From assembly GCA_949825065.1 (NCBI GenBank), contig OX463850.1, positions 250,501-314,500 on the forward strand: DNA of 64,000 nucleotides, read 5' to 3'. The notes under the pieces were generated by a model, which saw only the letters and a program-made list of their open reading frames with translations, had not been told where the DNA came from and did not search any database. Positions within the stretch are counted from its first letter, which is position 1. Each line of letters begins with the position of its first letter. Shown here one piece after another: positions 22,945 through 33,879 of this stretch. The translations under genes and the position numbers were made by a program. This DNA comes from Odontocerum albicorne (Eukaryota > Arthropoda > Insecta > Trichoptera > Odontoceridae).

Positions 22945-25020
22945 CCCCTCGTGCGATTCTTAAAGCCTGCCTAGAGGAGAGGCCCAATTGTCAATTTGGC
23001 AATATCGGTTATTGTCAAATTGACAATCGGTGATGTAATTGGTTTTTAATGATTCTTTTTTATAGTTTTTGTTTTAATTTATGTATAAAAAATGTTATAC
23101 AATGTTTAAAGTAGCGAGATCAAGATCTAAGCAGTTTATCAAATTACAATATTTATTTCAAAACCTGTATAAAACTTATTATAATAAACCATTAAAAAGA
23201 GAGATCAGTGCAGAGAAAAAGATCAACAAAAATATCGCAGTTGTGTCAGTTGACTGCTTGGAACTCCGGCTCTGGTTGAAGGCTGTGCGATTCCACAAGA
23301 TATTGGCGGATACTCCTAAACTAGTTTCGGCAGATTGTATCGGAAGGAAGTACACTACACAGTACCGGAGCACGGCCGAGAAAGTGGAACCTTCAACTTC
23401 GGCAAACCTGTTTCGGCAACCACCAAAATAGAGATACAATCCGCCTGGCCACGCCACAATTGCGGGAGCCGAGTGATTTACATAATCCTTAGCGGATCAC
23501 GTAAGCAACGCACTCACACTCATGGGATACCACATTAAGGAGAAACTGCGAAGAAATATGAAGATGGAAAGTAGCTTAATGCCTACTCATGACTTAACAG
23601 CGATAACATTGAAGGTAATTTCTGGTTTATTTTGATCTTGTTATGTTGAAAGTATTCGGTTAGACACGGCATTCTTGTGATCTAGGCGGTTAAATTGAGG
23701 GTCGTTGATCTTTCAAACAAGACAATAACACCTTACATTCTACTTACATGGTTCTATCTATTCTATACCTAAAGCCGAACTTGTTACTTTCACATATCGA
23801 AAGATCTACAAAGATTTCACTGTGTTCGTATTCCCTTAGTTTAAGTTTTCTGCAGTTTTTTAACTAAATATGTTTTATTGACACGGGGAATGGAAAGACA
23901 TGTCAATTCAATGAAGGCCACAATCTACGAGTATTTCACTCATTATATTTCTATTAATTTTCTTCGTACGTCGTGTCCTTTTCTCCTGACGAGGCGAATA
24001 CTATTGACAAAATATCTCTGTTATTGGCGACAAGAGATATTTTCTCAACTACCTGGATTGCGTAATACATACACCTTTTCGAGATTCCGCATCGACCCTC
24101 AATTCACAGCATCAATATTACCTTTAGGAATTTGTTTTTTTCTTCCCTCAATATAACATAATATGTGTATGACCCAGATAAATAATCTTTCGACGTTTCA
24201 TGATAAGAGCTCTCGTTCTACACATATGTTATGATACATTCGCTCCGTGTAGTACTTTGTTTGAGAAACGATGATACCAAGAAATTCTGAGCATTCTTTC
24301 CACATTCAATCAACATTTCGAATGCTTCTAACATAACATAATACGCAGGCAAAATCTTAGTTTACTGGAGACACGACAAATGAAAGGCAACAAACCCAGA
24401 TCCATTAAAATTGTGTGTCCAAATTAAATTACCCGTTGTTTTTTCACAAATTATGTATATTTATTGCCATGTGTAAAATAAATAAAATAAATATTTGGCA
24501 TTATGATTGACTCAACACTAATATCTACATATCTACATACTCCTTTTAATTTGGAAGACCGCTTCGTCGTGGATTTCAAAGCGGAACCTTTGCGATCGTG
24601 TGACCGCAAATCTCAAACCAAAAAGTAGCATTTTAGAAATTCTGTAACCGCAATGCTCCACAAATAAAAATAATAAAACGGTGAATGAACATAGGAATAA
24701 CATATTTAATTTGAACTAAACCTTCACTTCGGTGCGTTATTTTAGAAACACGCCATTCATATAACATGAAACGAGTATAATGCACAGATTGGGAACTATA
24801 CGGATTTCCATGTCACTTGGACTACGACTACTTAAAGGGGTGAAGTGAAGAAGATGTTCTTGCCGGGATGGATTTATTGAATTGTACCGGTTCGCTTTGT
24901 CGTGTTGATTTTAACATGACAATGTTAAATTTTATTGTTTGTTGTTTTTCAATATTTTGTATCAAAAAGATAATTTGAGCGTTGAAATAAAATAAAATAA
25001 TGTTTTCGGCAGAGAGGCTG
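22945..25020. other. Unassigned stretch
   Basis: A direct and inverted cluster of CAATTTG(G/A)CAAT lies at 22985-23030. An open frame of 116 codons at 23081-23431 (+) overlaps a 92-codon one on the - strand; neither shows a domain. The remainder is AT-rich. A TACGAGTA lies at about 23926. Confidence 0.45.
24355..24500 (+). repeat. Dispersed repeat, copy 1 of 2
   Basis: A roughly 140-bp segment, AGTTTACTGGAGACACGACA, AATGAAAGGCAACAAACCC, then ATTAAAATTGTGTGT, is about 90% matched by eye at 38205-38345. It ends in an ATAAATAAAATAAATA-type tail, so it could be the 3' end of a retroelement. Confidence 0.8.
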
Positions 25021-25027
25021 GAATGTA

Positions 25028-25275
25028 TTGTAATAGAAGTATTGTTGTATCTCATCGAGAGATGAGATCACAACAAAGTATTGTTATATCTCATCGAGAG
25101 ATGAGATCACAACAAAGTATTGTTATATCTCATCGAGAGATGAGATCACAACAAAGTATTGTTATATCTCATCGAGATATGAGATCACAACAAAGTATTG
25201 TTATATCTCATCGAGAGATGAGATCACAACAAAGTATTGTTATATCTCATCGAGATATGAGATCACAACAAAGCG
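25028..25275. repeat. 39-bp tandem array with an internal palindrome, 6-7 copies
   Basis: The unit reads GTATTGTTATATCTCATCGA, GAGATGAGATCACAACAAA. Each unit holds ATCTCATC-GAGA-GATGAGAT, a perfect 8-bp-arm hairpin. Two copies have GATATGAG, which breaks the symmetry by one base. The 13-residue repeated open frame (SIVISHREMRSQQ) follows from the 39-bp period. Confidence 0.92.
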
Positions 25276-25384
25276 ATAGATCGCAGTTTGGACGGAATTG
25301 TTGCCGCGGAGCGACAGGAAACTGGAAGTGCACCAACACTCACTCACTCACCGCATATGGCAATTAAATCGATACTTAGAAATA

Positions 25385-25962
25385 CAGTGGAACCTCTCAT
25401 AACGAGAATAATTCGTTCCAGAATCTTACTCGTTATGTGAAACACTCGTTAAGCGAAACAATTTTCCCCGTATAAATCAATGTAAAATACGATAATGCGT
25501 TCGATGCCGAAAAAAATACCCATTTTTTTTATTTTTAACGTTTATTCAAATAAAATTACATACTTATAAATTGTTAAGGAGCGTAACAACCCGGAATGCG
25601 ATTTCGATTTTCAAAAAACAATAAAAAAATCGAAATAACTAGTTTTTTATTTATGAATTTATGACAAATAATTAATTCTTTTTCACTAGAAGTAAAATCC
25701 GGTAACCCTCAGAATTTACGAGCTTCTTATAGTCGCTGATGAAGTTCTCTGCTGCCTTTGTGTCAGAGCTTGCTGCTTCACCGTTCCTCACAACGCTGTG
25801 GATGCCGGTTCTTCTCTTAAATTTCTCGAACCATCCATGACTTCCCTTAAATTGTACTTCTTTTTCGGCAGTTGATGATCCTGGCGTCTTCTTAACGAGG
25901 TCGGTGACAATAACTTTCGCCTTCTCCCAAATGATGTTTTCGTTAATAGTATCGCCTTGCAA
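25385..25962 (-). mobile_element. Pogo/Tigger-type transposon fragment
   Basis: The right end of the element is at 25385, CAGTGGAACCTCTCATAACG, directly after a TA (25383-25384), the usual terminus and target of pogo/Tigger elements. The - strand frame 25962-25672 encodes the CENP-B-type helix-turn-helix part of the transposase: IIWEKAKVIVTDLV, then GSHGWFEKFKRRTGIHSVVR, NGEAASSDTKAAENFISDYK. The frame ends early in LLVKKN, before the DDE catalytic domain. The other terminus is not visible; a satellite array begins about 15 bp away. Non-autonomous and inactive. Confidence 0.8.
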
Positions 25963-25977
25963 TTACTTTTCGTTTAT

Positions 25978-26390
25978 CGTGGGTTTAAGTCCCGAGTTAT
26001 AGGGGCCTTCAAGACAGTTTATTTAGTATTAGTGGGTTTAAGTCCCGAGTTATAGGGCCCTTCAGGAGAGTTTGTTTAGTATTAGTGGGTTTAAGTCCCG
26101 AGTTATAGGGCCCTTCAGGAGAGTTTGTTTAGTATTAGTGGGTTTAAGTCCCGAGTTATAGGGCCCTTCAGGAGAGTTTGTTTAGTATTAGTGGGTTTAA
26201 GTCCCGAGTTACAGGGCCCTTCAGGAGAGTTTGTTTAATATTAGTGGTTTAAGTCCCGAGTTATAGGGCCCTTCAGGAGAGTTTGTTTAGTATTAGTGGT
26301 TTAAGTCCCGAGTTATAGGGCCCTTCAGGAGAGTTTGATCTTTAAACGGCGATACATAAAATTGTTCTTCAAAAATTTTTATATAAAAAT
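25978..26390 (+). repeat. 53-bp tandem array grown from a retroelement 3' end, 7 copies
   Basis: The unit reads GTGGGTTTAAGTCCCGAGTT, ATAGGGCCCTTCAGGAGAGT, TTGTTTAGTATTA. The last copy runs into GATCTTTAAACGGCGATACA, which matches the 3' end of repeat family B (reverse complement at 28045-28090: CCCGAGTTAAAGCGCCCTTG, AGGAGAGTTTGCTCTTTAAA). The array is therefore an amplified terminal segment of that element. Confidence 0.85.
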
Positions 26391-26399
26391 GAAAACACA

Positions 26400-27020
26400 C
26401 ACTCCAAAGAGAACAACGATGCTAATATAGTAAATGAAACAGAGTAACAAATTCGCAATGGCCAACATCAACATGCACATTAATGTTTAAATAATCGTAT
26501 CATCATCGTTCTGTCGTGTAGCTCCTGACTACCGTGACTCCCACGATACCCCTTGACGATTCAAATATACGAGTAGTATAGACAACTTGATAATTATACA
26601 GAGTCGAATCGATGTTATTTTTCTTAATTAAACACTTATTATTTAACTTATCAAAAGTAAATCACTTCTTCCATTATGGGTTTTATGTTTGATTCCCAGT
26701 AAAAAAATGTTCCAGTCTGCTTACACAGTTTTCATTAGCCACTTACACATTAATGTAATAGTTATTAGCCGCTTACACATTAATGTAATTGTTATTAGCC
26801 GCTTACACATTAATGTAATTGTTAGTTATGTGTGATAACTTCAGAGAACTGAGGGTGGTGTGATAACTCCAGCTGTTATATGTACTCAACCAGGCCGATA
26901 TTTTCTCCCTGCCACACTCTTCAATATATCAACATCGCCACTGCGGATAAATAAATACTACTTAATATCATGAATTCCAGGCGAGAATGGAAGGAGTATA
27001 TGAGAAAATTATCATAAATC
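26400..27020. other. Unassigned stretch with a 30-bp triplicate
   Basis: At about 26735-26825 a 30-bp unit, GCCGCTTACACATTAATGTA plus ATTGTTATTA, occurs three times. At 26515-26560 is a short relative of the LINE tail at 16150. A TACGAGTA lies at about 26568. Nothing else recognised. Confidence 0.6.
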
Positions 27021-27026
27021 AATGTA

Positions 27027-27985
27027 CGAGGCATATCCAGAAAGTAAGTGTACTGAATTTTTGTAGGTTAAATTTTTTTTTATTTAAACAAAAAAATTAC
27101 GTGGTTACCGTAGTACATATGTAAGCTATTTTTCGACATAGTCGCCATTCCTCTCAATGCAGGTGGTGAAGCGGGGTATCAACTTTTTGATGCCTTCCTC
27201 GAAGTAGTTTCCCGCCAACCCCTCCGTCCACTTCTCCCCCTCCTTCTTTACCTCCTCGTCGGTTGAAAACCTTTTTCCACCCATGTGCAGCTTCAGGGAG
27301 GTAAAGAGATAGTAATCTGAAGGTGCTAGGTCAGGGGAATGCGCGGGATGGTTCAGGGCATCCCACTTCAACGAGGCGAGCAGTTCCTTCGTGGCGTTGG
27401 CCGTGTGTGGTCTGGCATTGTCGTGCAGCAGGCAGACTCCCTTTGGCAGCATGCCTCTCCTCTTGTTCTGAATCGCCTTCCGCAATTTTTTTAGGGTCTC
27501 ACAGTATCTTGCAGAGTTGATGGTCTCCCCTTGAGGCATATATTCAATTAAAATTATGCCTTGACAGTCCCAAAACACGGATGCCATGATTTTCTTGGCT
27601 GAAATTGTGGTTTTGAACTTTTTGGCGGAGGGTGAAGAGGTGTGACGTGACCGTTTTTAAACTCGCGACACCACTTGTACACACTCGTACGATTCATAGC
27701 TTTATCACCATATGCAGTTTTCACCTCATTATAAACCTCAACCGGAGGTTTTCCCTTCCAAACGAGATAACGGATGACGCCGCGTATTTCGCACTTGGCG
27801 GGAGATTGGATTGACATTTTTCACGAAACTTGTTGTCGCGTCGACACTTCTCAACGTACTGACCTCGAACCGGTCTCGTTGCGGAGGGCAAGGGTCAGGC
27901 TACACGGAAGTGTAGCCAACATGTCGAAAATAAAATCCATCCGGTCGTGAGAGCCTCAGTACACTTACTTTCTGGATACGCATAG
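27027..27985 (-). mobile_element. Internally deleted mariner element
   Basis: The element is bounded by TA at 27025-27026 and 27986-27987. The left terminus is CGAGGCATATCCAGAAAGTA and the right one, reversed, is CTATGCGTATCCAGAAAGTA. The - strand frame starts at 27817 with the DNA-binding domain (IRYLVWKGKPPVEVYNEVKT, RTSVYKWCREFKNG). It is then fused by deletion, in another frame, to KKFKTTISAKK and ASVFWDCQGIILIEYMPQGE. Catalytic motifs HDNARPH and HSPDLAPSDYYLF remain, with 34 residues between the two aspartates (mariner D34D). The first catalytic aspartate (TGDE region) lies in the deleted part. At 959 bp it is about 330 bp shorter than the intact mariner at 31.9 kb. Confidence 0.9.
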
Positions 27986-28044
27986 TATTTAAAAGTTGGG
28001 CAACATAAAAAAAATCAACAATGAAGTGACAATTTATTTATCCC

Positions 28045-28440
28045 CGTTTAAAGAGCAAACTCTCCTCAAGGGCGCTTTAACTCGGGATTCGAACGCACTA
28101 TTGTTGATAGATCAAAAATATTACAAAATAAATATATATAAGTTGAGTGTAAGAATAGGAAGGGACTGAATGTGGCCGTTAGATTAGATTAGGTACTTCA
28201 CCGCATCTGCATATATTCAGAAAAACATATTTTGTAAGAAAACCGCAGAAAGCTTACCAAAGGCAAATGAACTACAGAAAGTCGTTTGTAGATCTTCCGA
28301 TTTATAATAGTAACATATTCGGCTTTAGGTGTAGTGTTGATATACCATCATAAGACCTTCCATATATGTGTGTAGTGTTCACATAACATCATAAGACCTT
28401 CCATAATGGGTTGTCTTCAAATGCTTCCTGCACACGCCAC
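28045..28440 (-). mobile_element. Retroelement family B, 3' region
   Basis: On the - strand the copy ends with TCGAATCCCGAGTTAAAGCG, CCCTTGAGGAGAGTTTGCTC, TTTAAACGGGG. Upstream it has GCGGTTTTCTTACAAAATAT and a TCTTATGATGTTATGTGAAC segment. Further copies are at 47350, 54335, 56890 and 61505, all on the - strand. At 57.0-57.3 kb this region follows a polymerase-like coding tail, so family B looks like the 3' part of a LINE. The CATAAGACCTTCCATA segment is duplicated here (28330-28410). Confidence 0.65.
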
Positions 28441-30395
28441 CCCATCATATTTAAAGTCTAGCAGTAGCACAGCGAAGGGTTGCTGCCCCGATGATTAATA
28501 GTTAGGCACCTACTGAGGAGTATTTGGTCACTTAAATAATCAACAACTAATTAGCGGCACAGGAAAGACCCTTTGCGTGAGGTTATTGCCAAGTTCAAGG
28601 GAAAATTACGCAATTCTTCTCCACAGTGCCAACTCGATTGTGGCCATGGTAGAGTTTATTTTTCATCAAACATCAATGTTCCGTCACTGTTATGACTCTA
28701 TACCAATTGCTGCCGTACAAAATTGTCGATAATAGAAATTTCGTTTAGAAAAATAGTCCATTACGGCCCCGTGACGGTAACGGGCATATGCTGAATGACA
28801 ATATTTTAATTATTAAATGTTTCCTCTCTCTTAGTTGGTACAATATTTCACACGAAGTACAATACGATGTGAATTCTATCATTATATTCAAATTAGCTAA
28901 ATAATATTCTATAAAAATCAGTACCAACTTCTCAATTTAACATTTCCACGAAAACGAATTGGATTTTCTTTGCTAATAAAATGCAATAATTTGTTCACTG
29001 TTCAGTTCACACATCTGACCGCAAAGACAATGACATCCCGTTTTGTTCACTGTTCAGTTCACACATCTGACCGCAAAGTCAATGACATCCCGTTTTTTCC
29101 GCGCCGATTTGTTTTTGGACAAATTGTTTCGCTTATATAATATAATATTAACGTGAAAATTACGTAAAAAATCTTACATTATAGTCCAATATTAAAAAAA
29201 ATAACTAATTTATTTTGATATCGTGCGACTGTTCATTTTGGAAAAATAAAAAAAAATACATAATTATTTTAACCGTACAAATATTAGGTGAAAGTTATAA
29301 CATTATTCACAAAAAAAAACATGTACATATTTAAAATTAAAAAAAAAAATAGATAATCAATTAAAATTTGCAAATTGTCACCAAACTCGAAGATGGGAAG
29401 GACGAGAAAATAGGAGTTATGGAAAAACAAATGTTGTCATTACGTTAAAATGTTCAAAACAGAGTTCTTCAGCAGTATTTATGAATAAATACTCCGTGCG
29501 TAATAAGGGTTTGGTCAAATAACTAGAGATAGGGCTCTTCGATTTGGACTTATAACATATTTATGATTTACTCGTGATATTCTTGTTATCTATCCTAAAA
29601 TATATCGAGATAGGAAAGTCGGTCATCCTGCCTGATGTTCCGCCTACCCTAGCAGATAGATGGTATAATGGTATGGTGTATGAACATCATGCGCCTACTC
29701 TTCAAGCAATACAGTTTAATCAAATGTAACGTGCGTACAAAATTATTTACATAAAAAAATGTTACTCTCAATAATTCTGTTAATAATCTTAAAATAAGTA
29801 GAAATTTTAATAAAAATTGTAAAAAATACATTCCCTACTTTTGCTACTATGAAAAATCACGCAATCAATAATTATGAGACGAAACAATTTGCTTCCAAAT
29901 ATTTTTTTGGATCTATGAGCCATATGTTATACATATGGAATACCTTGACCAATATAGTATATACTCCTTGATCAATATAACATATACTCTGACCGATATT
30001 AAAAATTTTACGATTCATATTTTTTTGACAAATGTCTTCAGATATGTATTGTATGAAGAGGCGGTATTACGGAAAAACGAATTAGAAGTGTCAGTTAATT
30101 TATGTCGCATTTTTCGTATCGCTATATTAGCAGTTTATTTTTTACTCATGTGATACAGTCGCAGATCAAATTGCTACCGTATACGCCACAATCTCAATAT
30201 TTAATTTATGTCATGCCACATGAGACAAGTAACTCCCGGGGCTGAAATACAACACTGTAAGAAAAATTATTTTACGGTAAAAATAATTATTCAACTTATC
30301 ACCACTTCCAATGAAATTAAAACTAAAAAAATGAGGCCTAATGTAAAAAAATAAATAACTCCAATAAAAAACTGGATACTCATGGGAATTGAGCC
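28440..30395. other. Unassigned stretch with one direct duplication
   Basis: At 28990-29095 a roughly 52-bp segment, TTGTTCACTGTTCAGTTCAC, ACATCTGACCGCAAAG, is duplicated in tandem. The rest is AT-rich with runs of A and short open frames without motifs. No octamer occurs in this stretch. Confidence 0.55.
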
Positions 30396-30404
30396 TTAAA
30401 CCCC

Positions 30405-30460
30405 CGGATCGAAGACAAGGGACAAGGGACGAGGGACAAGGGACAAGGGACAAGGGAGTG
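30405..30460. repeat. GGGACAA heptamer run
   Basis: Five or six imperfect copies of GGGACAA/GGGACGA between GACAAGGGACAAGGGACGAG and GGGAGTGAGC. Strand-asymmetric purine-rich microsatellite. Confidence 0.85.
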
Positions 30461-30639
30461 AGCAAAAAGTCACGGATCTCTTCATAGCGGATTGATACTT
30501 TTTTCAAATCAATTCCTTCGTGATAATTGTTGACTCCGATATATTTTAATTTTCGGTAAAATCCAATATATTTTTTCAAGTTCTTTCTCCACTGAGCGCA
30601 TTTTTTTATTTGCTTCACATTTTCATTGTACTCGTAACG

Positions 30640-30815
30640 ATAAGTTTTTAGGCACCTTTTAATATAATATACTCGTATAAGCAGAAATGTTTTTACGCGC
30701 CTATTAATATAATATACTCGTGTAAGCAGAAATGTTTTACGCGCCTATTGATATAATATACTCGTATAAGCAGAAATGTTTTTACGCGCCTATTAATATA
30801 ATATACTCGTATACA
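30640..30815. repeat. 45-bp tandem array carrying TACTCGTA, 4 copies
   Basis: The unit reads ACGCGCCTATTAATATAATA, TACTCGTATAAGCAGAAATG, TTTTT. All four copies hold the octamer. The last copy ends with CAGAAATGTAAG instead of GCAGAAATGTTT. Confidence 0.9.
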
Positions 30816-30869
30816 GAAATGTAAGTCTTAATGCGAAAAAAAATATTGAGACTTTTTTGTCACTTTCGG

Positions 30870-31298
30870 GAATCAAACATGAAACTCTCTACCACAACTC
30901 ACGGGGATCACTCCCCAAACATGAAACTCTCTATCACAACTCACGGGGATCACTCACCAAACATGAAACTCTCTACCACAACTCACGGGGATCACTCACC
31001 AAACATGAAACTCTCTACCACAATTCACGGGGATCACTCACCAAACATGAAACTCTCTACCACAACTCACGGGGATCACTCACCAAACATGAAACTCTCT
31101 ACCACAACTCACGGGGATCACTCACCAAACATGAAACTCTCTACCACAACTCACGGGGATCACTCACCAAACATGAAACTCTCTACCACAACTCACGGGG
31201 ATCACTCACCAAACATGAAACTCTCTACCACAACTCACGGGGATCACTCACCAAACATGAAACTCTACCACAACTCACGGGGATCACTCACCAATTAA
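30870..31298. repeat. 42-bp tandem array, 10 copies, near-identical
   Basis: The unit reads CATGAAACTCTCTACCACAA, CTCACGGGGATCACTCACCA, AA. Copies differ at only a few bases (CTATCAC, CAATTCAC, a 4-bp deletion in the last). The 42-bp period gives two overlapping open frames of about 150 codons (repeats such as NMKLSTTTHGDHSP). The openness follows from the period and both frames read equally well, so I do not call a gene. Confidence 0.93.
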
Positions 31299-31347
31299 AT
31301 ATGTGATGGAAATTATCTCAGTAATTTAGTGCATTAATAATAATACT

Positions 31348-31545
31348 TCACAGCTAGAATGTCATTGTAACTTGTAGTCGAGAAAGACTTACTAAAGTGT
31401 GGTTAGAGCAAGTCAATGAAATGTTGAAAGAAAAATATACGAGGCAATTCACAGCTAGAATGTCATTGTAACTTGTAGTCGAGAAAGACTTACTAAAGTG
31501 TGGTTAGAGCAAGTTAATTAAATGTTGAAAGAAAAAAAAACGTAA
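31348..31545. repeat. 100-bp tandem duplication
   Basis: Two copies start at 31348 and 31448 with TTCACAGCTAGAATGTCATT, GTAACTTGTAGTCGAGAAAG, ACTTACTAAAGTGTGGTTAG, and AATGTTGAAAGAAAAA. The copy boundary carries TATACGAGGCAA. Confidence 0.9.
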
Positions 31546-31617
31546 AACATCAATGAAATCGAAGGAGCTAAATGATACAGTGTATGAATGTGTTGAAGGT
31601 CGCATTGCAATCGAAAT

Positions 31618-31868
31618 TCTTGCACTCTGTACTCTCCGCCTACCCAAACAGGGAGTAGCGCGATAATATACTCGTATATGTATATGGTATGTACTCGTAT
31701 ACTTGCACACTGTACTCTCCGCCTACCCAAACAGGGAGTAGCGCGATAATATACTCGTATATGTATATGGTATGTACTCGTATACTTGCACTCTGTACTC
31801 TCCGCCTACCCAAACAGGGAGTAGCGCGATAATATACTCGTATATGTATATGGTATGTACTCGTATAC
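31618..31868. repeat. 82-83-bp tandem array from a LINE 3' end, 3 copies
   Basis: Each unit contains CTGTACTCTCCGCCTACCCA and AACAGGGAGTAGCGCGATAA, which is the terminal coding/3' sequence of the RWFGHVE LINE family (compare TACTCCAATCGGGAAATGGC near 42820). After it come two TACTCGTA octamers (ATATACTCGTATATG and TGTACTCGTATAC). So a LINE end was tandemly amplified, with the octamers already in place. Confidence 0.85.
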
Positions 31869-31926
31869 TAAATATTCTATTTTTTTGTTACTATTCCATT
31901 TTATTATATTAAACCTTCGTTATATA

Positions 31927-33213
31927 TTGGGTTGATGCAAAAGTTATGACCGTTTTTAATGATCCCAGGTAAAAAAATTCCCAGGTAAGAAAAGATGAAT
32001 AGTATCTTCTTTTAAACGATGCCATTGTATAAAGGATGCTTTCCCTCTACTTTCTATTCAGTTTTGGCCTGGCCAGAGTACAGTGAAGAGCCCTTGTATT
32101 TTTTCAAAATGTCGGTCGATAAAGTGCATTTACGTCATTGTTTACTTTATGAATTCCGTAAAGACAAATACCGCGAGTGTGGCAACCAAAAACATTTGCG
32201 AAGTGTATGGAGCAGATGTCATCAAAGTTCGACAGGTACGAAGATGGTTTACAAAATTCCGATCTGGGGATTTTTCACTAATTGATAAACCACGTACCGG
32301 GCGGCCATTGAAGTCTGATGACGACAAGTTAAAAGTCATAATTGACACCACTCCACGTCTAACCACCAGGGAGATCGCGTCGATGATGGGAGTCAGCAAA
32401 ACAACCGTATTAAGACATTTGAAGCGTATGGGGGTGGTTTCGCGGTACGACGTTTGGAAACCTCATCAATTGTCGGCTGCCAATTTATTAGATCGTGTTT
32501 CAACGTGCGTTGCTTTGAGTGCGAGACAAAAACATGAACCTTTTTTGCATCGTTTGGTAACGGGAGATGAGAAATCGGTCGTGTACAACAACGTGACAAG
32601 AAAAATACATTGGGCTATACCTGGACAAGCCCCATTAACAACTTCGAAGGCCGAAATCCATAAAAAAAAAGTTATGCTTTGTGTTTGGTGGGATTGTAAG
32701 GGTATTGTGTATTTTGAACTCTTGGAACGCAATCAGATAATTACAGCAGAACGATATTGTCAGCAATTATCCAAATTGAACATCGCCCTTCAAAAGGATA
32801 GACCAGAATTGGTAAACAGAAAAGGGGTAGTGTTTCATCACGACAACGCGCGACCACATGTGGCTATGATGACCCAACACAAGCTAAATGAGTTGAATTG
32901 GGATGTTATCAAGCATCCACCGTATTCTCCAGATCTTGCTCCTTCCGATTTTCATTTATTCCGATCACTGCAAATTTTTTTAAATGATAAAAAATTTGAT
33001 ACAATAGAGCAGGTAAAAACATCCCTTACTGCATTTTTCGCATCAAAATCCACGGAATTTTACACTAATGGTATTAATAAGTCGATAGAAAAATGGGAGA
33101 AGGTTATAAAAACTGATGGAAATTATATAATTGATTAAATAAATAATACAAATCTAAAAAAAAATGTTTAATTGTATATGTAAAAAAACGGTCATAACTT
33201 TTGCATCAACCAA
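31927..33213 (+). mobile_element. Mariner element, complete ends, 1,287 bp
   Basis: The termini are TTGG(G)TTGATGCAAAAGTTA followed by TGACCGTTTTT at the left (31927) and the reverse complement at the right (ending 33213), differing by one inserted G. TA target duplications flank it at 31925-31926 and 33214-33215. The length and single-frame transposase are typical for mariner. The ends are nearly perfect, so the copy is young. Confidence 0.95.
32109..33138 (+). pseudogene. Mariner transposase, one frameshift
   Basis: The transposase starts at ATG 32109 (MSVDKVHLRHCLLYEFRK) and shifts frame near 32160, continuing as NTASVATKNICEVYGADVIK to TDGNYIID and a stop at 33138. In order: N-terminal paired helix-turn-helix DNA-binding region (VRQVRRWFTKFRSGDFSLID, TTREIASMMGVSKTTVLRHL), WKPHQLSAANLLDRVSTC (the WVPHEL-like linker), then the catalytic triad in VTGDEK, HHDNARPH and YSPDLAPSDFHLF, with 34 residues between the second and third aspartates (D34D). 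The residue after TGDEK is S, where most mariners have W. One small indel separates this copy from an open frame. Subfamily is possibly irritans/mellifera-like, by resemblance only. Confidence 0.92.
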
Positions 33214-33379
33214 TATTATAATAGTATACATAGTGCCACCTGTCGAATTTATTGTCACGTCTCAATATCTTACAACCAACCATTAATACGTTAAAGATGT
33301 ATGCAAGTGACAACCAGACTGGAATCGATTTTTTAAAGATCTGGGCCCCAAATCCCAAGTTGGAAGTCAAATTTTTTAC

Positions 33380-33870
33380 CAACTAGACTACAGAGAATAT
33401 CCATTAGAATAAGTATCGCGGACAAACGTTTTACCAACTAGACTACAGAGTAGGTTCATTAGAATAAGTATCGCGGACAAACGTTTTACCAACTAGACTA
33501 CAGAGTATGTTCATTAGAATAAGTATCGTGGACAAACGTTTTACCAACTAGACTACAGAGTATGTTCATTAGAATAAGTATCGCGGACAAACGTTTTACC
33601 AACTAGACTACAGAGTATGTTCATTAGAATAAGTATCGCGGACAAACGTTTTACCAACTAGACTACAGAGTATGTTCATTAGAATAAGTATCGCGGACAA
33701 ACGTTTTACCAACTAGACTACAGAGTATGTTCATTGGAATAAGTTTCGCGGACAAACGTTTTACCAACTAGACTACAGAGTATGTTCATTAGAATAAGTT
33801 TCGCGGACAAACGTTTTACCAACTAGACTACAGAGTTTGTTCATTAGAATAAGTATCGCGGACAAACGAG
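33380..33870. repeat. 55-bp tandem array, 9 copies
   Basis: The unit reads CGTTTTACCAACTAGACTAC, AGAGTATGTTCATTAGAATA, AGTATCGCGGACAAA. The TTACCAACTAGAC core resembles the reverse complement of the SINE family A A-box (GTCTAGTTGGTAA), so the unit may contain a fragment of a SINE head. Confidence 0.92.
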
Positions 33871-33879
33871 TACAGCCAA

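Noticed and set aside
23081..23457. 116-codon + frame and 92-codon - frame
   Set aside because: They overlap on opposite strands, have no recognised domain and no splice links. Left as unassigned.
30831..31306. Two frames of about 150 codons with MKLSTTTHGDHSP and HETLYHNSRGSLT repeats
   Set aside because: The 42-bp array has a period divisible by three, so open frames are automatic. No start context, leader or splice evidence.
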